Positions 42,245-51,579 of a DNA stretch of 64,000 nucleotides are shown here, one piece after another. Source of the DNA: JAJRRL01 sp047404195. Its GTDB lineage: Bacteria > Pseudomonadota > Gammaproteobacteria > JAJRRL01. The first letter of the stretch is position 1. Each line of letters opens with the position of its first letter. The notes under the pieces were generated by a model. The model searched no databases. It worked only from the letters and a program-made list of their open reading frames with translations, and had not been told where the DNA came from. Made by a program: the position numbers and the translations under genes. The DNA is taken from positions 1 to 64,000 of the forward strand of contig JBDOIU010000004.1 of assembly GCA_047404195.1 (NCBI GenBank), given 5' to 3'.

Positions 42245-44737
42245 TTAGGAGCCGGTATTAAAGTAATTATCTGAGTCGGAGCTCATGTCAGTTATTCCAT
42301 CATTTGATCTTGATCTTGATCTTGCTGCTTCTGAGTTTTCATCAAGGCTACCTGCTTCTTCGTCTGGTACTTGAGGGCAACACTTTGTTCGCCATAGCGG
42401 ATGTTGGTTATCGCATATTGGCAGAGAAGTGGAGCGTTTTTCCAATCTTTCCACAGCACTGTAGGTGAAACGATAATTGATGAAATTTTGTGTTAAGTAT
42501 TGAGTGATAAAGTATGTTGATATGCTGAGGTCTTCTAGGCCGATGACTCTGAGTGTATTGTTAATAATGGTGGCGGTACCTAGACTTATAAAGGCGTAGG
42601 TGATGAGTGCTGTGATTGGCTTGATGAAGAGCCGCAGGCATGTTTTTTGATTGTTGTTTTCAGTCCTGTTTTTCGTTTTAATGTGTCCAGCAAGCACCGT
42701 GACTATTAAAGGAATAAATGAGTGCGCGAAGGACTCAAGCATGTTTTCTAATCCAAGTAACTGGGTTTCGCTGGTTGGTTGGTGGGCTGTGTATAATAAA
42801 AAAGTAAGTGGCATAGAAAGTATCAGGCAATTGATAGTGTAAAAATACCTAAAGGCATGTGCCATAGCTTCGTTATTGGGACTGTCATGAATCAGGCAGC
42901 GTTTTGTTAATTCAGAAAGATTTTTATTGACTAGGTGCTGCATCAATTCTCGTATTTCCTCTTCAGTAAACTGCTCATCTTTGTATGTATCATTACTTAG
43001 CGCACAGATTTTTATGTGAAGGTTTTCAAATTTCGGATCTGGAAGACTTCCAACACTTTCATTCTCAAGTGAAGTCTGTAAAGTTGTTAAGTCCTCTTCG
43101 GAATAATGTATTAAGATTCTGCATCGACCAATTTTAGTGGCATCATTGTGCTTTTTGAGATGCGCTTTAATTTTGCTTTCCTGATATATGGCTAGATTAT
43201 CAAGTAGTTGGGTGACATTTTTGTATTGATTGCTGATTTTTTTGAGAGGAGTAGCAATACAGCTGGCCAGACTAGATGCTGCAAGACTGAGGTAGAGCAT
43301 GACTCCCAGCATGCCCAGCACTGCAAAAGTGGTTTTGAAGACAGTTGGGACAATTTCACAGCTATCATCTTCGTATGTCGTGATGTTATCTTGTCGTAGG
43401 AGGGTGAAATGTTTTCCAGTAAGGCAGTAAGCTGTGCGTTGGTCATTGCCTAAAATCACTGACGGGAATGCTGGTAGTACAGTGCCCGCTATGAACAGGA
43501 TGAGCATTGTTTTGTCTAGGATATTTCCAGCGACACTCACTGATCGTGTATTGAAGCTTTGCTTGAGAAAGCCTGTAAAATCAAGCGCAATTTTAGTATT
43601 CAATATGAGGGCCAATGTTGCAAGTACTGGGGTAATCACAGGTCCAAAGGGTTCCGATCGTATCATGACCCCCATCCATGGCAAGTTGCTGAGTACGCAT
43701 GGGACTTGAATCAATAGAGAGGAGATTTTTTCGCAGCATGTGGCTGGTGTCTCAGTTTCATACTCATTGGTTACGGTTTCTGTGAAGGTATTAAGGTCGC
43801 TTACGGTGCCAGCTCTTGTTGATGTTATTGCCAACTTAATGACAGCGTTACGTAGCTTGTTGCTGTCAGGTGTTTTTGCATGTGCTTGCTTTCGTCGGTG
43901 TATTTTTCTGTGATGTGCTAGGATTTTTTCTTGGAGGTTTGAAATAGACGTTACTTGTTTTGCGCAAATGAGTTGATGAAATCGAAACCAAATACTGAAT
44001 GCTTGTTGTAGATCTGGTATTGCTTGCCAAACCGTATTTAGTGTTTGTCTACAGCCATTTTGCCCCAAAGTCACTAAATAAATGTACATGTTAGCTGCTG
44101 CAAGTTTTTGAATGATGTCAAGGCGGTATGTTTGGTCGCAATAGCTTACGATAGAGCTCAAGGCCGATGTGGCTTTTGGTAAATGCACACCATCTGGTGC
44201 AAAGCTAACAGCGCCTGCTAGAAAAGTCGCGGCTAATAGACTGAGACCAAGGCTCAAGCCAGTCATGATGAGCTCATAGGTTACGCGAGGGGCTGGGGTG
44301 TCACAGCGCGCAGGGCAATGATTGTGTGAGCTTGATAATGTCTTTTTTGTATTGTCATAAAGCTCATGTAGCTTTTTAAAGAGGCGGGCAGCCATCCAAG
44401 TCTGCATACCATTCATGATCAGTTGCAGGCATATCGCAGTGGGCATGATAATATTGTAATCAGTTATATTGTCGCTGAACATTTGTCCAAACAGGTCTGC
44501 TGAGACGCGGCCAAAAGCAACTGTCAAATTCGCTGTAGTGATGGCTGTCCAGATGACATCAAGACCGATGATTAACTTACCCACTGGCGTAGGACTGTTC
44601 GCTGTACCTTCTGCTTCCTGCTCTGTTTCCGGTATAGCATTTGTTAACGCTGTCAGAGTATCGGATAAGGTATGGACAGGTGTTGTGTTTGTTCCGTTAT
44701 CCGATAACAGTCCTTGTCTCAGGTTGTTTTGTTGCAT
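42245..44737 (-). CDS. 830-residue multi-spanning membrane protein, unknown
   Basis: ATG at 44737 with GGGAG ahead (frame open to 44788). Hydrophobic helices occur at about residues 50-80, 95-120, 155-185, 385-430, 455-485 and several between 625 and 790, separated by large soluble loops that include a helical, charged region (about 500-620). The C-terminus is acidic then Arg/Ser-rich (EEAGSLDENSEAARSRSRS), partly from a 3x hexanucleotide repeat near 42308. No family is recognised. The AFPSVILG segment and overall plan resemble the 801-residue protein at 9564-11969, suggesting distant paralogues. Confidence 0.75.
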   Translation of the reverse strand: MQQNNLRQGLLSDNGTNTTPVHTLSDTLTALTNAIPETEQEAEGTANSPTPVGKLIIGLDVIWTAITTANLTVAFGRVSADLFGQMFSDNITDYNIIMPTAICLQLIMNGMQTWMAARLFKKLHELYDNTKKTLSSSHNHCPARCDTPAPRVTYELIMTGLSLGLSLLAATFLAGAVSFAPDGVHLPKATSALSSIVSYCDQTYRLDIIQKLAAANMYIYLVTLGQNGCRQTLNTVWQAIPDLQQAFSIWFRFHQLICAKQVTSISNLQEKILAHHRKIHRRKQAHAKTPDSNKLRNAVIKLAITSTRAGTVSDLNTFTETVTNEYETETPATCCEKISSLLIQVPCVLSNLPWMGVMIRSEPFGPVITPVLATLALILNTKIALDFTGFLKQSFNTRSVSVAGNILDKTMLILFIAGTVLPAFPSVILGNDQRTAYCLTGKHFTLLRQDNITTYEDDSCEIVPTVFKTTFAVLGMLGVMLYLSLAASSLASCIATPLKKISNQYKNVTQLLDNLAIYQESKIKAHLKKHNDATKIGRCRILIHYSEEDLTTLQTSLENESVGSLPDPKFENLHIKICALSNDTYKDEQFTEEEIRELMQHLVNKNLSELTKRCLIHDSPNNEAMAHAFRYFYTINCLILSMPLTFLLYTAHQPTSETQLLGLENMLESFAHSFIPLIVTVLAGHIKTKNRTENNNQKTCLRLFIKPITALITYAFISLGTATIINNTLRVIGLEDLSISTYFITQYLTQNFINYRFTYSAVERLEKRSTSLPICDNQHPLWRTKCCPQVPDEEAGSLDENSEAARSRSRSNDGITDMSSDSDNYFNTGS

Positions 44738-44941
44738 TATTTTCTCCCTGTTGGTTTTGAGTATTCGCTTGTCTGGATTGAAGCACAATTGATCAAGTGG
44801 GGTAACTGTTCTTCATGCCATGGTGGCAGCCAATGATCAGTCGTTAAGAACGCTCTTTTTTGCAATGCTGATTGTAATCTGGTAGATTGTCAATAGTCCG
44901 TTATTTGTCGGTCTTTTTAATAAATTAGGGTATTAATTTTC

Positions 44942-45391
44942 ATGTCAAATTTAAGTTTGTTCATTTCACAGCACTGGCTTCTTTGTGTTGCAGCTTTGGT
45001 GGTATTTTTTGCATTGATGTGGGAAGAAGCCAAGGCAAAGAGTGGTATGGGTCAAACAGTGGATGCTGTTGTTTTGACGCGTATGATGAATCAAGAATCG
45101 GCAGCAGTGATCGATATTAGACCAGCCTCTGAGTATGATGCAGGCCATATTGTGAGCTCTGTCAGTTACCCACTGGCTGATCTGCAGGCAAAGCCAAAAA
45201 AGCTGAAAGCGTATCAGTCGCGTCCTGTTGTGTTGGTCTGTGAGCGTGGATTGACCGCGACTAAAGCTCTGCCCATTGTGCGTCAGCACGGCATAGAAAA
45301 TGCATATTTTTTAAAGGGTGGCATGCGTGCATGGCGCTCTGCTAATATGCCTACCACCACTGAAAAAGGAAAAAAACATGGCAAACGTTGA
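44942..45391 (+). CDS. Membrane-anchored rhodanese-like protein
   Basis: 149 residues: an N-terminal membrane helix (about 8-25), then a rhodanese domain with IDIRPASEYDAGHIVSSVSYPL and the active-site loop VLVCERGLTATKAL. The catalytic Cys is in place. It corresponds to YibN of E. coli and leads the rhodanese-grxC-secB-gpsA cluster. Its stop overlaps grxC by 14 bp. Confidence 0.9.
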   Translation: MSNLSLFISQHWLLCVAALVVFFALMWEEAKAKSGMGQTVDAVVLTRMMNQESAAVIDIRPASEYDAGHIVSSVSYPLADLQAKPKKLKAYQSRPVVLVCERGLTATKALPIVRQHGIENAYFLKGGMRAWRSANMPTTTEKGKKHGKR

Positions 45392-45641
45392 TATCTACTC
45401 AACTAAGACCTGTCCATATTGCGATCGAGCAAAGGACTTACTGAATAACAAAGGTGTTTCATACCGCGAGGTCATGATTGATCAAGACCCATCTGGTCGT
45501 GATGAAATGCTCAAGCGAGCACCAGATGCGCGTACTGTGCCGCAAATTTTCATTGCAGATACGCACGTTGGTGGCTTTGATCAGCTGTGGGCGCTGGAAC
45601 AAGCTGGTAAATTAGACGCGTTATTGGCGCAATCATCCTAG
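45378..45641 (+). CDS. grxC: Glutaredoxin 3
   Basis: 87 residues with the CPYC dithiol at 12-15, the TVPQIFI cis-proline strand and the GGFDQLWAL glutathione-binding turn. It reduces disulphides and glutathionylated proteins and can serve ribonucleotide reductase. The start at 45378 follows AAGGA within the rhodanese gene; the longer frame from 45318 is unsupported. Confidence 0.95.
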   Translation: MANVDIYSTKTCPYCDRAKDLLNNKGVSYREVMIDQDPSGRDEMLKRAPDARTVPQIFIADTHVGGFDQLWALEQAGKLDALLAQSS

Positions 45642-45695
45642 GTAGGGTATTGTGTAGACATGTTAAGCCACTTTCATTAACAACAGGAGGAAACA

Positions 45696-46163
45696 ATGGC
45701 TGAAGAAAATACAAACGAACAAGGGAATACTGAATTTGGTATTCAAAGATTGTACGTTAAGGATTTATCATGGGAGTCACCTAAGGCCCCTGAGGTTTTT
45801 TTACAGGATTGGAAGCCTGAGCTGCACATGGATCTGGGAACACAGTCTGCCCGTCTTGATGATGAGCATCACGAAGTGGTACTCACTGTCTCTGTCAAAG
45901 TGCAGATGGGTGAAGATGTGGTATTTTTAGTCGAAGTACAACAAGCGGGTATTTTCATGGCTAAAGGTTTTAAAGACGAAGAGCTTAAGCCAATGTTGGG
46001 TAGTTTTTGCCCAAGTGTATTGTACCCATATGCTCGCGAAGCTGTGACAGATTTGGTTGTGCGCGGTGGTTTCCCGCAACTATATTTAGCTCCTGTGAAC
46101 TTTGATGCGTTGTATCACCAGCACGAGCAGCAAGAGCAGGCAAAAGATAAGCAAGAAGCTTAA
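45696..46163 (+). CDS. secB: SecB protein-export chaperone
   Basis: 155 residues with the SecB core (FGIQRLYVKDLSWESPKAPEVF, LTVSVKVQMGEDVVFLVEVQQAGIF and the SFCPSVLYPYAREAVTDLVVRGGFPQLYLAPVNF region). It keeps precursors unfolded and delivers them to SecA. AGGAGG precedes the ATG. It lies between grxC and gpsA, the standard position. Confidence 0.97.
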   Translation: MAEENTNEQGNTEFGIQRLYVKDLSWESPKAPEVFLQDWKPELHMDLGTQSARLDDEHHEVVLTVSVKVQMGEDVVFLVEVQQAGIFMAKGFKDEELKPMLGSFCPSVLYPYAREAVTDLVVRGGFPQLYLAPVNFDALYHQHEQQEQAKDKQEA

Positions 46164-46166
46164 TTT

Positions 46167-47159
46167 ATGCTCAAAGAAATAGCCGTTCTCGGGGCAGGTT
46201 CTTGGGGAACGGCTTTAGCTTACCGTCTAGCTCAAAACGGTCTACATGTTCGCTTGTGGGGTCGTCATTCTGAGCATATGCTTGCATTGGCTGACAGTCG
46301 GGAAAATAAACGTTATTTGCCAGGCTGTATTCTGCCTGAGAGCATGACATTTTATTCTGATCTATCAGCCGCTGTTGACGGCATATCAGATATTCTTTTG
46401 GTGACCCCATCTCATGCTTTTTCTGAGATGTTGCAGGCATTATCTCCTTTATTGTCTCAGCCGCGTATTGCTTGGGCCAGTAAAGGCTTTGATCCTGAAA
46501 CGCATGGTTTGCTAGATGGCGCAGTCAAGAAGGTTTTTCCCAATTGTGTGATGGCTGTCTTGTCAGGCCCTAGCTTAGCTGCAGAGGTGGGCGCCAACTT
46601 ACCCACTGCTGTTGCTGTTGCAAGCAATGATGCTGCATTTGCTGACGACTTGGTTGCCGCATTTCATGCCGACACGTTTCGCGTTTATCGTAATGATGAT
46701 ATGACAGGCGTGGAGTTGTGTTCGGCACTGAAAAACGTACTGGCAATTGCTGCGGGTATCGCTGATGGTATGGGCTTAGGTGCCAACGCACGCAGTGCGC
46801 TGATTACGCGTGGCCTGGTGGAAATGCGTCGTTTATGTGCTTGTTTTTCCGCTCAAGAGTCGACACTAATGGGGTTAGCTGGTTTGGGTGATCTATTGTT
46901 GACAGCAACAGATGATCGTTCACGCAACCGGCGTTTTGGTTTGGCCATCGGTGCTGGTAGCAGTATTGATGCTGCAAAGGGTGGCATTGATCAAGTCATT
47001 GAGGGCATGCAAGCCTGCTTTCATTTGCACAAAATCATCCTCAGAGAAGGGCTGGATATGCCGATCACTTCCGAGGTGTACGCCATTCTATATGAGGGGC
47101 GGCAGCCAGAGGAAGCCTTATCACGCTTATTATGGCGCCAAGCTAAGGTAGAGCTGTAA
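46167..47159 (+). CDS. gpsA: Glycerol-3-phosphate dehydrogenase [NAD(P)+]
   Basis: 330 residues with the dinucleotide-binding start VLGAGSWGTALAYRLA, the VLSGPSLAAEV loop, catalytic Lys in ELCSALKNVLAIAAGIADGMGLG and the LAGLGDLLLTATDDRSRNRRFG motif. It makes sn-glycerol-3-phosphate for phospholipid synthesis. It starts 3 bp after secB, so it is cotranscribed. Confidence 0.96.
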   Translation: MLKEIAVLGAGSWGTALAYRLAQNGLHVRLWGRHSEHMLALADSRENKRYLPGCILPESMTFYSDLSAAVDGISDILLVTPSHAFSEMLQALSPLLSQPRIAWASKGFDPETHGLLDGAVKKVFPNCVMAVLSGPSLAAEVGANLPTAVAVASNDAAFADDLVAAFHADTFRVYRNDDMTGVELCSALKNVLAIAAGIADGMGLGANARSALITRGLVEMRRLCACFSAQESTLMGLAGLGDLLLTATDDRSRNRRFGLAIGAGSSIDAAKGGIDQVIEGMQACFHLHKIILREGLDMPITSEVYAILYEGRQPEEALSRLLWRQAKVEL

Positions 47160-47181
47160 TCAACTTCTTTCAGTTAAGCGG

Positions 47182-47499
47182 TTACTTCTGGTTGATTCGT
47201 TTGATCAGTGTACTTTGCACCTGATTGATCTGTGTGGTGAGATGCTTGTTTTGCTGCGCAATTTGGGCGTTAATGCGTTCAATACTTGTTCTTGTTAGCG
47301 CAGCTTGTGCATTCACCGCTTTTGGTATGCTTGCCTGCACTGCGGCTATTTGCTTTTCTAGCAGTTTCACTGCTGAATTCAGTTGTGCTACGCTGGCTGG
47401 TGCGACTTTACCAGGTTTTGCTTTAGCTGCTGCCCAGCTGCTTGAGCAGGTGATGGCCAAGGCTACTGTGAGTAGGGTAGGTATGAGTTTGTTTTTCAT
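47182..47499 (-). CDS. Small exported coiled-coil protein
   Basis: 105 residues; ATG at 47499 with AGGAGG 5 nt ahead. Signal peptide at 1-23 (KNKLIPTLLTVALAITCSSSWA|A); there is no convincing lipobox. The mature part is an Ala/Gln/Lys-rich amphipathic helix (AQLNSAVKLLEKQIAAVQ, INAQIAQQNKHLTTQINQVQ) that should form a coiled coil in the periplasm. No family is named; convergent with gpsA. Confidence 0.65.
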   Translation of the reverse strand: MKNKLIPTLLTVALAITCSSSWAAAKAKPGKVAPASVAQLNSAVKLLEKQIAAVQASIPKAVNAQAALTRTSIERINAQIAQQNKHLTTQINQVQSTLIKRINQK

Positions 47500-47724
47500 G
47501 GGTGCCTCCTGCATGCATGTTGCATTGTGTCTGCGCAATATTGGCAGTCAATCTTATAGATAATTTTAGCACACACTGGGTATTTTTTCGTAGAATTAAA
47601 TACAATCAACAGCCATATGGCAACATTAATCTGTTCACTTTGGTGACACATTGTGCAATTATTTGCATCAGTTGATAATTCCTGTTAACTTGGCAGCAGA
47701 TTTTAAGCTTGTGCGAGGGTATTC

Positions 47725-48381
47725 ATGGGTGTTACGCCAAATAGTTGTCGAATCAGTGAAATTTTTTATTCTATTCAGGGCGAGTCTACGTTAGTTGGCT
47801 GGCCAACCGTGTTTGTGCGCCTGACTGGATGTCCTTTGCGCTGTCAGTATTGTGATACGGATTATGCATTCCATGGTGGGGAAACACACTCATACGACGT
47901 GATTCTACAACAAGTGCAAGCGCATGGCTGCCAGCATGTTTGTGTCACTGGTGGTGAGCCACTGGCACAGCGCAATTGTCTGGCGTTATTGACGCGCTTG
48001 TGTGACGCTGGTCACACTGTTTCGTTAGAAACCAGTGGTGCCATCGATATTGCCCCAGTTGATGAACGCGTGCATATAATCATGGATTTAAAGACACCGG
48101 GTTCCAAGCAGCAGTCTTTTAATCGTTACGAAAATGTGCCATTACTAAGGCAAGATAAAGATAATCTAAAGTTTGTGATTTGTGATTATGAAGATTACTG
48201 TTGGGCTAAGCGATATTGTGAAGACAATGCGTTGTTGTCACGTCTACCCGTTTTGTTTTCTGCTAGTCACGAACAGTTAGCTGCAGAGCAGTTGGCTGAA
48301 TGGATACTATCAGATAAGTTGTTGGTCAGGCTGCAGTGTCAGCTACACAAGTTTATCTGGGAGGACAGTGTTGGTCGTTAG
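47725..48381 (+). CDS. queE: 7-carboxy-7-deazaguanine synthase
   Basis: Radical SAM enzyme of 218 residues in queuosine/preQ0 synthesis. The [4Fe-4S] motif is CX3CX2C at 36-43 (GCPLRCQYC), preceded by the substrate segment EIFYSIQGESTLVGWPTVFVR and followed by VTGGEPLAQ. Length and motifs fit QueE rather than other radical SAM proteins. Single gene here; no other que genes in the window. Confidence 0.93.
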   Translation: MGVTPNSCRISEIFYSIQGESTLVGWPTVFVRLTGCPLRCQYCDTDYAFHGGETHSYDVILQQVQAHGCQHVCVTGGEPLAQRNCLALLTRLCDAGHTVSLETSGAIDIAPVDERVHIIMDLKTPGSKQQSFNRYENVPLLRQDKDNLKFVICDYEDYCWAKRYCEDNALLSRLPVLFSASHEQLAAEQLAEWILSDKLLVRLQCQLHKFIWEDSVGR

Positions 48382-48396
48382 CATAGCCTACTTACT

Positions 48397-49812
48397 TTAT
48401 TGAAGGGTTTTGCCCTCACTTTTACTTTGAGGCTGTGCAGGCCCACTATTATTTGATAATAGCCTTGGTTGTGGACTTTGTTCACATATTTTTTGTGATG
48501 GATTTTCAGCTTGCTTTATTCTCTGTGCATTATCTACTATCAGTATAGCCATTGCAGGTGCCAGTGGTGGTAGCAGGATACTAACAACGACTAGCAAGAC
48601 ATTGATTGTCTTGCAGCGATTAATCATATTCTGCACGGTTTGTGTTTTGCAATGTTTAGGGTGTTCTTGTGCTATTTTTGATAGTATTACAAATTCATCC
48701 AGACCGCTCTTTTGGTGAGATTCGATTAATTTCTTTGCTTCTTCTTCTTCTTTGACTATTGACATGTTTTTCATTGTCTCAGTTATTTTCGATGTACCAT
48801 GGTTTTTTTTCATGTCTTGGTAAATTTGGTGTGGGTGTTTGCCTTCATGAACAGCAATGATAAAAGCTTTGGTTGCTGCGATTTCATTTGTATCTGTTGG
48901 TCTCAGCAGGGTAGTGTTCTGAACCAATTTCTTAAAGTCCTTGCCGTTATTGACTTGGCTAATCTTAAGACGATCTTCTGGATTGCCGATAGAATGTATA
49001 GTCTGACCCTTTTGCCCGGTGATTGTTTTTTCATTATCATTATCATTGTATTCTGACGCTGTTGTTCTCTGAAACACCATCTCCAATAAAGTCCATGCCA
49101 TTCTTTGGCTATCCGTTTTTTTGGCGGATTCAAATGCTTGCTTGTTCTTATTGTCTGTTTGTAATAATTGGCTACCAATAGGGTCACCCCAGTCAATAAA
49201 AGTGAGTGTCCCATCGGCTTTATTGATGGCCATGTTATTACCTTTGATGTCACCATGAGCAATGCCAATATCATGTATCTTTTGCATTTGGTCCAACGCA
49301 TCAACAGCGGTAACAATCGGTTTTTCAATATCGCAAGTTTTGAATTTTTTAGGACCCCCGTTCATAAGTAGCATATCATGCGTAGCAGAAAGGTCTTGTT
49401 GTACAATACAGGTTAGAAAGCCTTCGGGATTTGTTGTGTATTTAGGATCACCATTATTCCCATTGATGCGTCCTTGGAATGCTTTGATCTGATCTATTGA
49501 TTCGTTATACCGTGTGGTACCGAGTATTGTTTCTGTCTGCTTATCTTTGTAAAATTCATGTTGTGCATATCTAATACCTGATTTTTGTGATTGCAGGCGC
49601 TGGTACACAGCTTGCTGCATTTCGTGATCACTATTGCTTGGTTTTGGGGCATCAGTTGACGACATGGCATAATTTGCTATAGAGGCATTGCCGTTGGGTG
49701 TAAAAAATAATAGTGTATTGTTTTTTTTGTGCTTATACACCGCGCAATTCGCACCGCTTGCAAAACGATTTTTTTCCCAGCTGTCTTCATATTCCTTCGC
49801 TTTTTCTTGCAT
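48397..49812 (-). CDS. Protein-kinase-like protein with C-terminal membrane anchor (paralogue 1)
   Basis: 471 residues from ATG 49812 (GGGGTA ahead). Kinase marks: glycine-loop-like FASGANCAVYK (17-27), catalytic loop HGDIKGNN (186-193) and DWG (207-209) in place of DFG. Regions after the kinase lobe (EIAATKAFIIAVHEGKHPHQIYQDMKKNHGTSK) are nearly identical to the next gene. A long hydrophobic segment near the end (VLLVVVSILLPPLAPAMAIL) could anchor or insert in a membrane. The tail is Ser/Gln/Pro-rich. Resembles eukaryotic-type kinases used as effectors; substrate unknown. Confidence 0.75.
   Translation of the reverse strand: MQEKAKEYEDSWEKNRFASGANCAVYKHKKNNTLLFFTPNGNASIANYAMSSTDAPKPSNSDHEMQQAVYQRLQSQKSGIRYAQHEFYKDKQTETILGTTRYNESIDQIKAFQGRINGNNGDPKYTTNPEGFLTCIVQQDLSATHDMLLMNGGPKKFKTCDIEKPIVTAVDALDQMQKIHDIGIAHGDIKGNNMAINKADGTLTFIDWGDPIGSQLLQTDNKNKQAFESAKKTDSQRMAWTLLEMVFQRTTASEYNDNDNEKTITGQKGQTIHSIGNPEDRLKISQVNNGKDFKKLVQNTTLLRPTDTNEIAATKAFIIAVHEGKHPHQIYQDMKKNHGTSKITETMKNMSIVKEEEEAKKLIESHQKSGLDEFVILSKIAQEHPKHCKTQTVQNMINRCKTINVLLVVVSILLPPLAPAMAILIVDNAQRIKQAENPSQKICEQSPQPRLLSNNSGPAQPQSKSEGKTLQ
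48503..48641. repeat. 139-bp perfect direct repeat, copy 1
   Basis: Identical base for base to 50199-50337. It encodes the hydrophobic C-terminal segment of both kinase-like proteins, while most of the rest of the two genes has diverged. Confidence 0.95.
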
Positions 49813-49847
49813 CAATTACCCCATGGTATATTTGGTTTCAATTGTAA

Positions 49848-49870
49848 AGTATAGTTAAGATGGTTCGATT
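49848..49870 (-). promoter_or_regulatory. Shared promoter element of the kinase-like pair (copy 1)
   Basis: On the minus strand AATCG-N11-CTATACT: a TATACT -10 (49848-49853) without a recognisable -35, but with an AATCGAAC block conserved at the same distance upstream of the second kinase-like gene. This suggests an activator site rather than a plain sigma70 promoter. Confidence 0.45.
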
Positions 49871-49963
49871 TTTCTCGAGCTGCCATTTGGCTGTGTTTAT
49901 TTATTAATCAATACAGGCGGTTGTTGTGCTGATTGTGATTGGATGCATGTAAAAGCGTTGCTT

Positions 49964-51544
49964 CTATTGTCTAGGTATACTATCTTCATCGAGGTCTGGA
50001 TTATTCTTGTTTTGTCCTTGAGCTTGATTTTCTTTGTCTGCATCAATTGTCGCAGCTGTTTTGCCTTGATTAAATGCTGCTGGTCTCGATTGTGTGCTTG
50101 ATTCTGTGCTTGATTTTCCACTAAGAAGGGGTGTTTCTAAATCGCTGTTACCCTGTTTTAAAGTTGATTTAGCTTTTTCTACGGTTTCGGACTGGGCGTT
50201 TTCAGCTTGCTTTATTCTCTGTGCATTATCTACTATCAGTATAGCCATTGCAGGTGCCAGTGGTGGTAGCAGGATACTAACAACGACTAGCAAGACATTG
50301 ATTGTCTTGCAGCGATTAATCATATTCTGCACGGTTTTTGTTTTTCGCAGTTCAGGCTCTTTTTCCGCTATATGAGATAGAATGCTGAATTCGTCTAGGC
50401 TCTGACTGTGAAGCTCTTCTATGGATTGTTCTGCTACGCTTTCTCTAAAATTTTTAAAGGATTCTGTCCTGCAAAGTGTAGGATTGTTTCTTGATAGGTT
50501 TGATAGTATTTCAATGCTGCCTAAATTTTTCCCTTTATAGTCTTTGATTAAATGTGCTGTTTTTTTTTCTTTGACTGTTGATATGTCTTCTATCGTTTTT
50601 AACATTTTCGACGTACCATGGTTTTTTTTCATATCTTGATATATTTCATATGGGTGTTTTCCTGCATGCACCGCAATGATAAAGGCTTTGGTTGCTGCAA
50701 TTTCTTGATTGTCACTCGGTTGCATTAGCTCTGCCTTTTCGACAAATTCTTTAAACTCTTCATGATCAACAGAGTCACGATTTCTTGTTTTAGTTCGATA
50801 TATCGTTTCACCTGTCGCATTTTTGGCTTCATAGCTTTTTGTCGTGGCGTTATTTTTGACTTGATAAACTGATTCTAGTATTGTCCAAGCTAAGGCATGG
50901 CAGTCTTCTTTTTTCCCAGTATCAAACCTTTTATCCCTCTCTAGTGCTGCCTTTCCATCACCAAAGTCAATAAAGTGGACTGTGCCAACATCCTTGCCTT
51001 CTTGCTTGACAAATAGATTGTGCGCACCGATATCGGCATGTGTCACTCCGGCTGCATGAATGTGTGTTAACTGGTCGAGTGCATCACAGGCTGTTATGTT
51101 TGGTTTTGTCATCGCACAAATGGTTTCGGTATTATCTTGTTTTGTCTGCATCTGCTGATATTCTTCAGGTAGCATAGATTGCTTGGTACATGTTGCATAC
51201 TGAGCTATCTCGTCTTCATTTAAATCTGTCTCTGTCAGCTTCTGTCTAGTTTGTGTAAGTACAGATGCGAATGATTCTGTATATAACTCTTTCCCTATTT
51301 CCTTGATCGCTTGTGTTCCGGTGAGTATTGTATGCTCTGTTATCCTTATTGCAGGGTTTTCATCTAATTTACTGATGATATCCTGCAGTTTTGTTGCAGA
51401 TTCAATCAACCAAATGGGGTTCCCAGCGTTTGCTTTCAGCTCTTGTTCGCTAGGTACAAATACTAACTGGTCTCCCCTTTTGTAAACAGTGCTTTCTGCG
51501 CCTTGCGCAAAGGCCTTTTCATTTTGGCCTGTTTTTTTTGACAT
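49964..51544 (-). CDS. Protein-kinase-like protein with C-terminal membrane anchor (paralogue 2)
   Basis: 526 residues from ATG 51544 (AAGGA 7 nt ahead). Glycine-loop-like FAQGAESTVYK (12-22), catalytic loop HADIGAHN (169-176) and DFG (193-195). The loop lacks the Lys of Ser/Thr kinases and looks closer to aminoglycoside or choline kinase types, so activity may differ from paralogue 1. The QEIAATKAFIIAVHAGKHP and VQNMINRCKTINVLLVVVSI regions are shared with it; an extra ~60-residue helical insertion precedes the hydrophobic segment. The C-terminal tail is acidic and polar (NPDLDEDSIPRQ). Confidence 0.75.
   Translation of the reverse strand: MSKKTGQNEKAFAQGAESTVYKRGDQLVFVPSEQELKANAGNPIWLIESATKLQDIISKLDENPAIRITEHTILTGTQAIKEIGKELYTESFASVLTQTRQKLTETDLNEDEIAQYATCTKQSMLPEEYQQMQTKQDNTETICAMTKPNITACDALDQLTHIHAAGVTHADIGAHNLFVKQEGKDVGTVHFIDFGDGKAALERDKRFDTGKKEDCHALAWTILESVYQVKNNATTKSYEAKNATGETIYRTKTRNRDSVDHEEFKEFVEKAELMQPSDNQEIAATKAFIIAVHAGKHPYEIYQDMKKNHGTSKMLKTIEDISTVKEKKTAHLIKDYKGKNLGSIEILSNLSRNNPTLCRTESFKNFRESVAEQSIEELHSQSLDEFSILSHIAEKEPELRKTKTVQNMINRCKTINVLLVVVSILLPPLAPAMAILIVDNAQRIKQAENAQSETVEKAKSTLKQGNSDLETPLLSGKSSTESSTQSRPAAFNQGKTAATIDADKENQAQGQNKNNPDLDEDSIPRQ
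50199..50337. repeat. 139-bp perfect direct repeat, copy 2
   Basis: Copy of 48503-48641 at an offset of 1696 bp. Perfect identity within otherwise diverged paralogues points to recent gene conversion or duplication of this segment. Confidence 0.95.
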
Positions 51545-51579
51545 GAATCGTTCCTTCACATGTTAGAACGGATTCATTT

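Noticed and set aside
47158..47202. AATCAAC / GTTGATT repeat between gpsA and the small coiled-coil gene as a terminator
   Set aside because: The arms are short, the loop is long and there is no T-run.
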